Assembly: GCA_963281155.1 (NCBI GenBank)
Contig: CAUJLY010000002.1
Span: forward strand, 4,340,001-4,404,000
From: Rhabditophanes sp. KR3021
Lineage: Eukaryota; Nematoda; Chromadorea; Rhabditida; Alloionematidae
Length of the DNA stretch: 64,000 bases
Direction: 5' to 3'
Shown: positions 43,724 through 57,183 of the stretch, piece after piece
Layout of the letters: each line of letters begins with the position of its first letter
Numbering within the stretch: position 1 is the first letter of the stretch
Translations under genes and position numbers: made by a program
Notes under the pieces: generated by a model
Told to the model about the DNA's origin: nothing
The model's input: only the letters and a program-made list of their open reading frames with translations
The model's database searches: none

Positions 43724-44617
43724 ATGAAATTCTTCATTGTACTACTTATTGCTCTCATGGCTTTTGCCGGAGTTGCCAAAGCTAACATTATTTGCAATCT
43801 TTGCCTAGATTTTGTAAAAGATATGGAGGTGGCTGTTGAAAACGACGAGCCAGATCTCGAAAAGGTAACCATTTTCAACCTAATACAAACAATATTTAAA
43901 GTCTTCATGCCAATTAAGTTCAATTTTTTTAATTTATTCAAAATACCAGATTAGGAATACACCTTTTCGAGACTTCTTTTTTTATCATTGTCTTGCAGGC
44001 GGGATTTGAGGTTTAACTATAAGGAAATATTAGTGTTGAAAAGTCTACACTTAGCGCTAAGATACTATTAAACGTGTAGATAACTAGTCTAATCTGTGGC
44101 TTTGTCACAAAACGTCAATTAAAAGAATAAATATGGCTGAAGGCTCTTATCAATGGGCTTTTTTATGCTCCTTTGATGCATACAAAGGTGCAAATAATAA
44201 TCCATTTACATCTATTAAGTTGATTAAAATGTGTATTTTAAAAAGAATATTTTTTTGCTTTTCTGATCAGTCTCCGTTCAACACTCCATCCAAGCGGGTC
44301 AGGAAAAAACGTCATTACGATTATTTCTTGTGTTTTTTCAATGAGCTAAAATTTGGGAGAAATGATCTTTTGTATCTTTAAAAAATACCACTTTATCAAA
44401 AGAGGCTCAAAAAACCCTATAATTTTTGCAGCTTTTTCCAATGATTATTTCTTGTTTATAGAAAGCCGATGAAATCTGCAACAAATTGACCGATGACAAC
44501 AGCCTTTTGGACCCACTTTGCAAGCAACTCGTTGATACCGAAATTGACACAATTATCAAGGGAATTGAGAATAATGACCCACCAGAGGTCATCTGCAAGA
44601 GAATCAACTTCTGCTAG
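43724..44617 (+). CDS. Saposin-B domain peptide (caenopore/SPP-like)
   Basis: Exons 43724-43864 and 44462-44617 encode 98 residues. A signal peptide (MKFFIVLLIALMAFAGVAKA) is followed by a single saposin-B domain with the six conserved cysteines: CNLC, then DEICNKL, DPLCKQL, EVICKRINFC. Nematode members (SPP proteins) are secreted, often intestinal, membrane-interacting peptides; several are antimicrobial pore formers, others lipid-binding. The mature peptide is acidic (ENDEPDLEK, GIENNDPPE), which is less typical of the strongly bactericidal forms. The intron is long for this window (597 nt); its internal frame is probably by chance. The function of this paralogue is unknown. Confidence 0.92.
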
Positions 44618-44892
44618 ATACTCTTCCAATCCAATTATTGTCATTTAATTTAAAATAAATGCATGCTTTTAAGATACATCATTTTTATTTATAAAGTTTC
44701 AACAAATTAATTGTTTGAACTTAAACTAAATCATTCTTAGAATCAAAACAGACCGGTCGATTCGTTTGCAAACAAAAAAAGAATTAGTTTGACAAAATGA
44801 ATATAAAAACTTAATTTGTTTTTACATTAAAATTTGATGGTTTGTGAGAATATATAAATATTTAATTTATTTATTTTGGTATTGTTGCGATA

Positions 44893-45284
44893 TGATTGAA
44901 CCTCGATCTGAATCAGTCAACAACCATGTTGGGGATGGCAAAGAATCTTTGCAGCTGAGTAATGATGCTGAGCTTGCTATTGACTTCCTAGCATCAGGCG
45001 CGACACCCACATCTTAAAATCCAAATTTGACCGAATTCTCAAACACACTAGCTTTGTTTATCATTTTATGGCTAATCCAACGGTAAATTTAGTTAGTTTT
45101 AAATGTAATATTCATATTTTCGAAAAATCGCTTTGACAATTTACTTCATTTCAATGAAGGGGCTTGTTTCATTCGCAAAGAAAATCCTGATGGCGACTAT
45201 TGTGAATTGAAGTACCTGGAGCTTTATTATGTAGACGTTTTTTATAAGCATGTTCTTTTGTTAATTAAACTCGAGTCATATTAA
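44893..45284 (+). pseudogene. Decayed small gene of unknown family
   Basis: An ATG at about 44893 opens a 41-codon frame with coding character (EPRSESVNNHVGDGKESLQ, then DAELAIDFLASG) that ends in a stop. In the next frame the sequence continues RRDTHILKSKFDRILKHTSF and YHFMANPT. After an intron-like gap a third piece reads GACFIRKENPDGDYCELKYL and ends at about 45284. Three good pieces in different frames suggest a broken gene; alternatively two unrecognised introns. I do not recognise the protein. The rest of 44618-45809 holds nothing I can support. Confidence 0.4.
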
Positions 45285-45809
45285 TCTGTGATGTTCCAAA
45301 CCCGATAAATATTGTTATAATTATGTTTTTCTGGATCGTCTGAAAAATAATTGAACATGGGATCAAACAGCCAATTGCAAAGCCAGGCTTAACGATTAAA
45401 ATTATTTTCTCAGCCAATTAAGTACCTACCATTATATAAAACTGGAGACGTAAAAAGCATTGTACTTAATCCCATCAGAGGGCATGGACTAATCCAAATC
45501 CAAGTTTTATCCCCGACAATATAATTGTTGGATAAAGCAAGTCTATACAGCGATAACATTCTATGAAATAATCGACATATAAAAAAATTAGAGCGGCAAG
45601 TTTAGGAAAAAGACAAAGCACGGTCTGTAAGAATTAGTCTTTAAAAGACTTCATTTAATCTCAAGGAAATATTTTAAGACCACACTCCATTGCTTACTAT
45701 TTGGTAATACAAATATTTCAAGAAATTAGCTCTCTGTTTATATATAAAAATTTGACAACAATATTTTGAATGAAATAAAACATTTATGAATGGATTAATT
45801 TGATTGGAA

Positions 45810-47311
45810 TTAAAGTCCGGGACTAAGTCTTGGGGGAGCGCAATGATCACATCCTCCTGGGTTTCCCTGAAAAGGAGTAAGATAAACAATGATGCATCTT
45901 GACTTACTGGGTTTCCAGGTGGTCCTGGTGCTCCAGGTTTCCCACTAGCACCGCTAGGGCCTGGAACTCCTGGTGGTCCAACTGCTCCGGGACTTCCGAT
46001 TGGGCCCATTTCTCCAGCCTCACCAGGTCCTCCGGGGACACCTAGAAAAACGATTAAACTCGTGTTTACATAAGATGATAGTATTTCAATACTAAATCTC
46101 TTTTGTACTTACCAGGAGCTCCTGTTCTTCCTTGTGGTCCAGGTCTACCAACGGGGCCTTGTTCCTCTTTATAATTTCCAGGTTCCCCAGGTGGCCCTAT
46201 AATTAATTTTATGTTACATTAGTTCAAGTTAAATTTGTTAAGATTTTGAAGAATAGTTTCGTATTGAAACAAATTAGTCTGGTTAAATATCTTTTAAATC
46301 GACTCACCTGGTCTTCCAGGCATTCCAGGAGCTCCTGGTGGTCCTTGATTACCACGACTTCCGGAATCTCCAGATTTCCCCACCTCTCCAGGATTCCCAC
46401 TAGGCCCAGTTGGTCCTAAATAATAATAAAAATGTCTTTACACGATTAGACTCACCATCAACTCCAGGAGGTCCCTTTGGCCCTTGTTGGCCAGGAAGCG
46501 ATTCGCAAGGACACTGTGGTGGGAATTGATCATGTTGTTCGGGGCCCATCACTGCATTGGGGCCCATTGGTCCGATTTCTCCAACGTTTCCGTCCGCTCC
46601 AGGTTGGCCATCTCTTCCTGGCATTCCTGGTGGTCCTGGCATTCTGGATTGTTAATTAGTAAAAGTAATTGGTAAGATGTTAAATTTATAGAAGTTAGCA
46701 AAAAACTCATCTACTTTCAAAGTAACATTGTTAAACATTAATACGTAATGATAAAACTATCTAAGACTTTAGTTTGTTAAAGGCCAATTCATAATAACTA
46801 TATTTTTGGTTTTTGAAGTTATAGAATTTACAAACAAGCCGTTTTTAGAAGAAATTATTTAGATCTAGTTTGGATTAGTGTTTGAAGTTCAAAATTACCC
46901 TCTGTTACAGGAACAGCACCCTCCGCCAGTAGACCCTACTGGGTCGTCTCTAGCTTCAAAGTCGTGTAATCTTCTTTGCCAGTAGTCTCCTAAGGTATCA
47001 CGAGCAAGTCTTCTGTGGGACATAATCATGCGAGCCATTTTATCCGAATTGTTTTCCTTCTTAGACGATTGAATGTCCAACATTTCCTTCCATATGTCAC
47101 GAGCACGACTCTAAGAAAATTAAATTATTGTACTCTAGTTTATGTGTATCACCTTGCAAAATTCCAAATCAATTTCAACAGTAGATTCAAGAGTTTGAAT
47201 GTAATGAATAATTAGTGGGAAAGTAATTAAACATGATGTTAGGGCAACTGTACTGAAAACGATTCCAGCAAAAGCCACTGGACGTAAACTTCTGCGATCT
47301 TTCTCACTCAT
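45810..47311 (-). CDS. Cuticle collagen
   Basis: Structural protein of the nematode exoskeleton. Exons 47311-47153, 47110-46899, 46643-46456, 46415-46308, 46196-46113, 46041-45908 and 45866-45810 sum to 942 nt, 313 residues. The N-terminal region has the cuticle-collagen hydrophobic segment ([20 protein letters not shown]), then [19 protein letters not shown] cysteine group GGCCSCNRG precedes the triple-helical part. Gly-X-Y repeats such as [17 protein letters not shown] are interrupted once by a non-collagenous CPCESLPG segment. The protein ends [15 protein letters not shown] with two cysteines for intermolecular disulphides. Seven exons is unusually many for a cuticle collagen, since C. elegans members usually have two or three. 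Most introns interrupt Gly-X-Y repeats at glycine codons. Confidence 0.94.
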
Positions 47312-47737
47312 TGAGATAGCTTCAGAAAATATCACAGTAAATAGAAGAATACTTCCTATTTATGGTTAATACCAAAGAGGTGGTATAAGATTGTATATGA
47401 TGTTGTATGAATCAAAACTGGAATATGATCAAGTGGAAACGATGACAATAATAATGTGCAATTTGTGGATAAATGCAAGTTATTGTGGTATTTTTAATGA
47501 ATTTACACATTTTAAAGGCCATCTCAATGTTCCACGGCTGCGGCCGTTTGTAGTCATTACAGGATATACATCTTTATCCACTTTTAAGCTACCATAAAGA
47601 ATCAATGTAAAAAGATATAGTATACTTATGAACACATATTACTTTGATGAATACATTTATTTTCAAATATAATAAAAACAACAGTTAAAAGGATATAATT
47701 TTACACGCAATCAAAAAAAGTTAAATACTATTAAAAA
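47312..47737. other. Spacer between collagen promoter and lin-59 3' end
   Basis: About 425 bp. A chance frame at 47391-47597 has no motif. The left part should be the collagen promoter and the right part the lin-59 3'UTR. Confidence 0.45.
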
Positions 47738-50700
47738 TTATGCCATTTTTTTAGTTACTCTTTCAATACATTTCATTTTTACTTCTTTCAATCTTTTTTC
47801 ATAATCATTTTTGAATGTTGTTTCGAAATTGCTAGAAGTTGATTTGTCATCACCGGGACTAATTTTATTAGGTTTCACTGCAACAAAGGGACTGAAGTTT
47901 CGTCGAATGTTTGATTTGGTTTTAAATGGTGTGAATGCATATGCGGATGTATTAATAATATAAGCCTCATCCTTAGGAATTTTTTCGAATTTTCGTTGTT
48001 GGTCATCTATTTGGAATTCTGATATAAAGATGTCGTCTTCATGATAGGTTGGAATTTTGGGCCGTCCTAGACAGTAAGTTTCTAAGTCTATAACTAAGCA
48101 TCTCCCCACTGCTGTATCAAGATCTAATGAAACATATAGTGGTGTTCGAAGAAGTTCATTTTTGAAAAATAATCTTGACGAGTCACAAAATGTTTCATGT
48201 GGTCTGGCGTAATAATAACCATAGACGAACTTTTTACCATCTTTGTCAATGTAAAGTCTTTCCACTCGGAACGGCCTTAATTCCACTCTATTATAAGATT
48301 TAGTTTCTTGTTTGTTCGTACATTTTTCAACAATTAAGTCGTTTTTGACATACACTGTTCCGTTGATCCGTAACTGCAAGCCCTTTGAATTTACTAAGGT
48401 TTTGTAATAAATACAATTTTCTAATTTAATTTCTGGTTGTGGAGACAAAATAACTTCAACAGCTGGAGTGGTTGTCAGATCATTTTTACAGTATGAACAT
48501 TCAAAGGTATCCGATTTTCGGTTTTGTTCAGCTTCTGTCAGACAATCTACATGAAGCCAAAAGTAACAACTATCACATTGTACCATTTCACCTTCATCTT
48601 CAACTATTCCACACACACATCTATAATAAATGCCGGTTATATCACGAAATCATATTTAATGGTATGTAAAAATAAACTCGAATCTAATTATCTCTTGGAA
48701 AGACAAGGATTGATAAAGCGTTTTTGTCTTACATTCAAATTAGTTTAATCTTTAAAAGTCGTTTATATCACTTAAGTTTGATAATTAAATAGCCGAGAAA
48801 CGTCAATTTGGAGAATCTGGGACTAATTAACGCCTAGCAAAATTAACGCTGTTAATACAAGTACACCGTTAATAAGAAATGCCACGATGGAAAAAGAGGT
48901 CAATGCAGATGGTAAGTTATCAACTAATCATTATAATCAAATTTGCAGTGGTAGAGAAGCCCAGCCTATCTTTTAAAAAGGTCTTAACTAGTGAGCATAT
49001 TGATTTGCCTTCAGAAGAACTACCCGAATTGACTCTTTACAAGGAGTTTTTATTGACAGTGGCAGATATTAAAGATGATTTGAGGGAGAATGTGAGTTAA
49101 CAGCTGATATTGCATACGAGCTCTAATGTCCCTACTGTAATCGTGGGTTCTATTCACCTACTCATTGACTATATATTTCGACTCTCTTTTAATAAACATT
49201 TTTGATGCTCATCAACTATTTTTTGTGTGAAACTTTTGCCTGTTCTTTAACATACCTAAAATGAAAATAAAATTAATATTAGCTAAGGCTGGTAAACAAC
49301 TACCTAACACAGTCAGAATCAGGACCTTCAGATTTCATGGTAACTGCATCAGGGTTGTAGGAGCAAACAGGAATTTCGGAATCCATGTATGAAAGATTAA
49401 CATCAGTCGAATATCCATTTTTCTCCTTTTTCAAAGAAAGGAACGTTGGTAATGAGTTGACATTGCTATTAAACTTGAGACTTTTTTTGATGTTGGAATA
49501 ATGCCCAAGAATGGATTCCATTTTCTTATCACAAATAACTTTCCCTAAAACTTGATTCAAAACAAAAATCATTGAATTATTGAAATGCTCCGACATGTTG
49601 TTTTCTCCTGGTTTAGCGATTAATTTATTGACAGACAATGTAATTGAGTTGATGTATTTGGTTTTGATATTCTCTTTTTCCTTGATAACGTTCATTAAAC
49701 TCTTAAATATTTTGTTCAATTTTTTGTCAACTCTAACGATGTGAAGTTCAACTTCGGGTTTCTTCAAAAATTGGTTTTTCCTAACATTTCTGACTAAGAA
49801 AATATTAGTATTTCTAACAATGCTTATTTCTTTTTTCTTTAAATCAGCTCTAACAACAGTCGACTTTAGAATTCGGTCAACTTGGCCCGGAATAATCTTT
49901 TGACAGACACCACTTCCACAAAAGCATTCCTCATTACTTCTATCGTTGATCCACAATTTACTATAATTCACAGTCAATTCATCTCCACTCGAGATATTCT
50001 TAACTGCAAAAATAGCTAGTCTGATCTGACCATTAACATTCCATCTTTCAATTTTGCAATTTGCATCACACGAATGATTCATAAAGCGAGCTAAACTTCC
50101 CTTAACACCTCCATCAACAACAAAATTATCTTGGAAGTGCATGGCATATCCTTTGACTTTTCTATTGTAATATATGTCTTTTGTTATGATTTCACCAGTG
50201 AATTCAAGTACATATTGATCGAGAGGAATATCTACATGAGTCCTCAGTCCCATTCCCTTTTTCTCAGTCTTGTAATGTTGCAATTGATGGACTTGTTGAT
50301 TTTTTTGAATACATCTGTTTTTGCATTCAAAATATAATGGACAACTTAGTGACGTACATTCCATTAACTTGTATCTAGTTGGACAAGTTCTACCAGAAGT
50401 ACATGGAATATCTGCGTCACACTCACATTCTTCAGGCGTTGGTAATAGTGGAGGTTTATTGATAACAATATTAGATCTAATTTTGGTGTAAGTATCAGAG
50501 TTGAATTTTGAATTAGTTCCGCATTCTTTGGCAACTTTTCCTGGTTTTCCAGTTCTGGATGCAATAGGTTTGGATGATTTACCAGACGCGGACTTTCCAT
50601 GAGAAGGTTTTGTCGCTACAGGTTTATTGGTTTTGCTTGACAGACTTTTAGAAGAAGCAGGAGACTTAGGAACTGAAATAGTTTCTTTTTTGAATGAAAC

Positions 50701-52713
50701 AGCATCTTTAGACACATTATCTAAAGAAATGACTTTTTCAACAGGTGAAACTAGTTTTTGAATAGACACGGCTTCTTTTAGGACGGGCATGGCTTCTTTC
50801 TTCATTTTCTTTCCTTTAGGCTCTTTGGCTGTCTTGCCCCCCGTTGGTCGAGTTCTTTTCAAAGTTGGCATTTCATTTTTGATGGGTCTTAACGATTTCA
50901 AAAACTCTGCAAATCGTGCTTTTTTGATTGCTTTATTTTGTTCTAAAAATTGGAAATCAATCTTATCTAACAATCCACCGGCATTTGCTCTCACACAAGG
51001 TCTAATTATTTCGAAATTTGCTGAACACAAATCTGCTGACATTATAGGAATCATATTTTCATATATTTCAGCCATCTTCTTTCGTTTTAATCTTCTGAAT
51101 TCTTCCATAATGTGCTTGGAGGTAACCTGTTTTCCAACAGCTAATTCTTCATCTTTAGTTGATAAAACAGTAGCTGGTTGCATTAAGTTTGAACATTGCT
51201 TCAAAGTTTCTGAATCTAAATGTGTTTTGAGAGTATCTACGATTGCTTTGGCATTCATCGAGGGAGAAATCGGTATTGTTGCTTTATTCTGAATTAAAAC
51301 TGATGTTTTGCTTGGAATTGGACTTGTTATTTTGTTTGGAATCGGACTTGTTATTTTGTTTGGAATCGGACTTGTTATTTTGTTTGGAATCGGACTTGTT
51401 GTTATTGTATTTGGATTAAAAAGTGTTGCTTTGCTTTGAACTGGTATCTCTTTCGGATCAGCAGCTTTACCTTTTCTGGTTTTTTTGGCGGCTGAAAGTG
51501 CCGCCGATGTATTTTTCTTCAATTTTGGAGGAGACTCAGTTTTTGGTGGTAACTTAGGCATTTCTGCTTCATAGCTATCCTCTTCAATTGTTTGCAAATT
51601 GGCTGGTATTAAAGTTGGCATATCAGAAAAGTCGTTCTTTTTTCTATGATTTGCTGTAGGCTGCTTGCATTGAACCACCACATTTTCAGGTGTTAAAGCG
51701 ACTATTGAGGGGGGTGAGCCTCCGATTGATTGGATCCCAGAGTCAGGAGTTCCTGACATTTGAGAGCCTACTAAAACAGAACGTTGCGTATACCAAGTCT
51801 GTTGACTTTGGCTATATGTATAGGTTAAGGATTGTTGGCCATTTCCTGTAGCCTGGTTATAAGGAACAAGAACGTCATTTTGACAGTATGTAGGTGCTTG
51901 ATTAAAGTCCTGACTAAGATCAGGTAGGTCATCCATATGACCTAAGTCTTGTAAAGTATTCGAATCATAATTGGTTTGATAGTGGTTATTTGTTAAGTTT
52001 GTTGATGATGATGGTTGTTGTTGAATTTGATAGTGTTGGTTATTATTAGGTGGATTTTCATTGGAGGTTGAGGCATATCCATTGTCCATAACAATATATT
52101 GGAATTGAGGGTTTTCGGAACAATAATTATTAACATTTGGAGATTGGGATGAACAAGAAGGGTAACTTTCTATCGTGGGCATTGGCAAATTATTGAGCGG
52201 AAGATTGGTGGTGTTTATTGGACTTGTATGCGCTGAAGATGTTATTACTTGAACTGATGAAGGTTTGGAGACATTAATTATATTCCCAGTAATTGTTCCA
52301 TTAGTAAAAGGTTGTCCCATAATTGGCTGCAAATAAATAGCAATATTTTGAGGTAATGTCATTCCATTATTTGTTCGAATAACATTTTGCTGAGAAGGTT
52401 GTTGTTTGGGTGTTAATTTTGGCGCTATGGTGTTATAAACCGGCACACTAATATTATTCTTTTTTGGTAATAACTTAGGGTATTGAGGAATCTGCTTTGG
52501 AGCTATGTGTTGGTAGGAATGCCCAGATTGCTTGCTTTTAGATTGTTTGGCTTGGCCCAACGTTACGCTACTTGTTCCATTATTTAATGCATTTTGATAA
52601 ACTTTATTATTGGTGGTAGTTTCTGCGGGTCTAAATACATAACCAACACTTTCTAAACCACTTCCATCATCTTTCAATTTCATAAATTTACACGGTACTG
52701 CTTCGTAACTCAT
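47738..52713 (-). CDS. lin-59: LIN-59/ASH1 histone H3 lysine methyltransferase (AWS-SET-PHD-BAH)
   Basis: Chromatin regulator of the trithorax-group ASH1 family, which methylates H3K36. Exons 52713-49304 and 48620-47738 join in frame (DCV/R/CVCG) to give 1,430 residues. The first 450 residues are Asn/Gln/Ser-rich and disordered. A short repeat SPIPNKIT occurs near residues 436-468. The AWS cysteine cluster starts near 759 (ECECDADIPC, then CPLYFECKNRC). The SET domain follows, with YVLEFTGEI, RFMNHSCDANCK near 876 and GDELTVNYSKLW, then post-SET CFCGSGVC near 927. The intron falls just before a PHD finger (RCVCGIVEDEGEMVQCDSC, WLHVDC). A BAH domain follows, with VELRPFRVERLY and YARPHET. There is no clear bromodomain between SET and PHD. 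The usual SET tyrosine motif is NYS here, so activity should be checked. A small antisense ORF lies in the intron. Confidence 0.92.
48879..49100 (+). CDS. Small ORF nested antisense in the lin-59 intron
   Basis: An ATG at 48879 opens a 73-codon frame to a TAA at 49100, with a poly(A) signal AATAAA at 49191. The start is basic (MPRWKKRSMQM) and the end acidic. A short intron (48916-48948) could be removed in frame, joining to VEKPSLSFKKVLTSEHIDLP. The core VEKP...FKKV..SE...D resembles the N-termini of two intron-resident family members (copy D: EKPTKI...FSKVSEEEVD; acs-nested: VEKKARS...[10 protein letters not shown]). It may be another family member, or chance. I do not recognise it otherwise. 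Confidence 0.4.
   Translation: MPRWKKRSMQMVSYQLIIIIKFAVVEKPSLSFKKVLTSEHIDLPSEELPELTLYKEFLLTVADIKDDLRENVS
51305..51410 (-). repeat. 24-bp tandem repeat inside lin-59 coding sequence
   Basis: About four copies of a 24-base unit in frame encode repeats of Ser-Pro-Ile-Pro-Asn-Lys-Ile-Thr. The copies are almost identical at DNA level, so the expansion is recent. The encoded segment is a proline-rich linker outside the catalytic domains. Confidence 0.85.
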
Positions 52714-55700
52714 AATAATATAGAAATCGGCATTTTTTTATAAAACTGAAAGAAGATTAAAATTAGTTGCGATAAGAGTCTTGATTTTGATTGATGACGG
52801 AATAAATGACGGAGGTTAGGTAAATTAATTAAAAGTCGGAGTTTAAATAGACAAATTACAAAATAATTGATTATCAATTGCTAATTGTATACATATGAAT
52901 ACATATAAATACACATAAATAAAAGCCCGGGTCATTAATTTTGGGGCGATGGTCGCGGTGTTGCGGAAATGGTCAAAACTTAATATATTTATATACATTA
53001 ATACATTATAATAGATATGTTGCATCCTTTTCCTTGTTAAAGAGTCAGGGTAGCCTCAGTAATAAGTTTTGTCGTGGTCGGTTTAGTTATTGTCATTTTG
53101 TCGTATGTATGTGTGTATCACGGCCCTTTTTTCATTAACTGTTCAGAGATCATCATCACTACCACCAAATAGTCAGTACTTTTTAATTTAAAAGAAAGGC
53201 AATGCAAAATATTCCAAATTTACAGATGTATCATGTAAATATACATATAGATGCGCGCAACTTAAATACACATTTTATCGAAAGGATCAAGTGGAAAATA
53301 CACTTTTTTGCACGTGACAACAATACTTAAAACAACTCTCATATGGCGATTGATTGAATTGGCTGTGCGCGAGGGTAAGGATGTAAAAGTGACAAAGATT
53401 TGTGTGATCACACTAAATTGTCATAAAAAATTAAAAATACAACATTTGTACTATCTTAACATTGAAGAAATAAAATGCACGAGAAATGTTCACAAATTAC
53501 AAAAAGTTCAAACATTATATTTGCAATAGGTACAATTCATTAATCTATGTATAAATTAAAGCTAATTTGATCTATTCATTTACTTAGATGCTCAAACGAC
53601 ACTGTTTTAATTGCACTAAATAGTTAAATCAATCAAAACACATTTTAAACAGTCTGAAAGCAATACTTTATATCATACAAGCTTAACTATTCAAACTACA
53701 CTATCTTACATTACTTCGAACTATAAAAGTTCAGTGCACATAACACTTTTATAAAAGAGAGTATTAATGAATATTTAATTTTAACCTCTAATAAATCCTT
53801 ATACGCCACTCACTTAAAACTACTAACCGGATAATAAGTTTGCACACTAAATGTAATGTACATATTTTCAATTGAACTAGCATGTATCTACAGCATAAGA
53901 TTGTCTTTTACTTTGTCTTTATGAACGTGAGATTATCATAGGTGACAACAGTTTTTTTGTGGTCACAAAAAATAGGGTGCCGGTCAATGGGTAGACAGAG
54001 AAGACACTCAGTCTTCTTTGGCGCGTTCTAGATCAAACATATGGCGAATCAAACACTTTTTTGGCACCACTACTTCTTGAACATGTTAGAGACAAAGCAA
54101 TATTAATAGGGAACCAGTGACACCATTTTTTGAGATCTCCTAACTTAGTTTAGAATGGTAAATGGTGGTTAAAATAATTTGCAAATTAAGTCGAAACAAT
54201 ATGCTTTTAAATTATAAACAAAAAGCTTAATTTAAAGTGGTTAATTCAAAATAAACAATAAGATAAATGAGGCAGTTCAAGTTAATTCAGTGAGTACAAA
54301 AGATTGCTAGAATAATGTTTAAATTTGAAGATACGGACGAAACAGTGAAAATACATCATTTTGAATGTTATCTTTACATTGTAAAAAGTATTTCTATATT
54401 TTTTTTATCAATTTCAACTTGTGCTGTTTTAAAAAATGATAGTATTATATATTATATGTAATTGATATTATTATGTACGTGTGGTTTTGATGGTTGCTGC
54501 ATTTAGGAATAAAGAAAAAATTGATAAAGCAGATGGGATGTTTTGTATATAATGGAGTAGATATAAAAGTAGTGAGGTCTATAGTCTCCCTTTTTAAGCA
54601 TAATAATGTAGGGGTTTGTATGATGTTGTTTTTTTGTTCGAATTTCCCCTCTCACAAAAAGTGTTTGTGTTATGTTACAAGTATTCTATTTTTTATTCTT
54701 TTAGATTAAGAATGTTTTTCTGCTAAAAAAGTAATTTTCATACCATCTTATTTTTTGTTTCTTAAATTTTAAATGCATGATAAATTTGACGAAAGGTAAG
54801 CTAATCAATTATGTGATTTAAAAAATCAGAATTAAATTTTTGAAGAAAGTGTAAATGTTATAAACTTAGGAAAAAGAATTAGTAATATGCCCTTTTTAAG
54901 TTATGTTTATGACTTTTGAAAGGTTAAATAAAATATTATACTATCACATACTAACAGTTGCACATTTAACATTAGTGCGCAAATGAGGTCCTTTTTATGT
55001 ATGATGAGATTGGTTTTGTCGAAAAGAATAGCAATATTTGACTACTATTAACATATGTAGTGTGAGTTTATATAAAATCAAATTTTTAAAGTTAATACAG
55101 ATAGAGTCAAGTAGAATATATGCATATGTGTGAGATCAAAATCAAAATTAGCAGCGAGTCAAAGGGTAGAGAATATAATATCAGACAATATTTATAAAAA
55201 AGTATACAAGTTGTGTGCGTGTCTTTAAATGAATAAGGAGTATGCGGATATTAAAAGAATGATGCGGAATATTAAAAAATGATGCAGAATATTAAAAAAA
55301 TGATGCAGAACATTATGTATACTTTATGTGATAAGGTGTCAAAATAATTGTTTCTATTTAACAGATAAGATTGATCGCTTCAAAAAAATTGGGTATAATC
55401 ATAATATTTATAAATATTTTGAATGCATATTAAATTAATGACTTAATAATAAGTTAAGAAAAGTCAACAAAAAGTTATAGAGAGTTATAAAGAAGCTAGG
55501 AAGAAGTTGGGAAAAAATAAAGAGGAGGTAGTTGGAATATAATCAAAAATAAATTGGTAAATATTAGGTTTTAATAATTAATGCATTAAAGTATCTGACG
55601 TGTCCAAATGAGGTATTTATCTCACAAGTTACTAATTGAAAATGCATATTCCCTTATATATGATTTGTTGGTAATTCTTGATACTCGATGTAGATGAATT

Positions 55701-57150
55701 AAACATATTAGTTGGATGATTAATGGTTTTAAATTAATATTTGTTTAAAAAATAGTATAGCTATATTATTGAATGATGATGATTAGATTAAAGTTGACAA
55801 TTATGTTCGGAGCTGTGTAATTTATTGAGAAAATGATTGATAAAGGGGTAATGCGTTGACATGTTCATGAAAAGGATTGTGATAAGATGAAATAAATGTT
55901 TTGGAGTAATTGATTATGAACAACTTATGCATACAAACAATTAATACACAGGTAATACTAAAAACTAATTAATGTTTGATATTTCAATAATATGACGGAA
56001 AGTTCCCTTTTTGCGAAATCACATACAATATAATTTTATGAAATAAAAAGTGATATAACTATGAATGTGTTTAAATATGGGTTTGTGTTAGCTAATTAAT
56101 TAATGATTGTACAAGAAGTAAAAGAATAATTGACACATTCTATCGCATCAATTGAATATATTTTTATTGTCTGAAGATATACCAATATGAATAATAAACA
56201 TATAAACGACGAGTGATCCGATTTGATGTCCGAAACGGTGTTGGTCAATGCAAGTCACTAAACAAGTAAATAAAGTGATTGAAAAGAAGATTGAGGCAAT
56301 AAAGGAATATTCTCCAAATAATAATAAATAAAATGAACAATATCAACAATTCCACAATATTGTTATTATTCTAATTTTTAATACAAATGAATTGTAATAA
56401 TTGTTGTTGGTGTATGTTATTTCTTCATGATTATCAAAATTGATGCACCCTCACATGGATAATTTTGGTATGTTTGGTCAATTAGAATATGAAGATTTAG
56501 CTAGTGGTGAGTATATGTTATAAACAAACACATAATCTTTATCCACCAAGTCCATCTTTATTTCATTAAGCGCAATCTCACAAACTGGAAAAAAGATAAA
56601 TCTCTATAGTACATATAGATATTTAGTAGATAGTTGTTGATATGTGGTCGATTTAAGTTAAATTGGAGGAATAAAGTTATCTATTTATGTATGTAATTTA
56701 TATAAATGATATACTACAGATATATTCTCATTTATATTTTGTCATAAATGTGATAGTCATTTCGGTATATGTTTGCGCGATCATTGAAGTCGACACCTAG
56801 GTGAAAACGTATTCGTCGCAATCACATTTATTTAATCTTCTCCTCTACAACAAACCAAATTTTCCTTTGATATATTTATAAAATAACATTCAAAAGAACC
56901 AGGTCTAAGTTTATATTAAAATAATAAATAAGACAGAATAGATGTGTAATTCGGAAAAAGATGACGACCATATCAAAATAAGTAGTAATATACGTATTTA
57001 GTGTATTGGTGGTGCGCAAATAAAGATTAGTGTTAAAATATGTTGTTAACAAAGATAAATTGATATTATTAAATTAATGCAAATATACAACTAAGTTATA
57101 ACCTCTAAAATATTTACACATTTAAAAATTATAATTGCATTGTTAACTTA
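52714..57150. other. 4.4-kb gene-free interval upstream of lin-59
   Basis: I see no coding frame with a motif and no RNA gene on either strand. Around 53930-54130 a less A+T-rich patch has no recognisable structure. The left end should hold the lin-59 promoter. Confidence 0.5.
55241..55317. repeat. Tandem repeat of about 20 bp, four units
   Basis: Units of the form TGATGCRGAATATTAAAAAA follow one another, the first and last being degenerate. It is a minisatellite-like array in a gene-free interval with no evident function. Confidence 0.75.
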
Positions 57151-57183
57151 AAATGAAACGTCCCAGAGAGGATTCATACGATG

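Noticed and set aside
44133..44381. 82-codon frame in the saposin intron as a nested gene
   Set aside because: Same strand as the host, A+T-driven composition and no family motif. Not supported.
49255..49303. A lin-59 exon starting at the acceptor near 49254 (reading RYVKEQAKVSHKK then stop)
   Set aside because: It would end the protein before the PHD finger. Joining 49304 to 48620 instead restores the PHD motif in frame and the ASH1 domain order.
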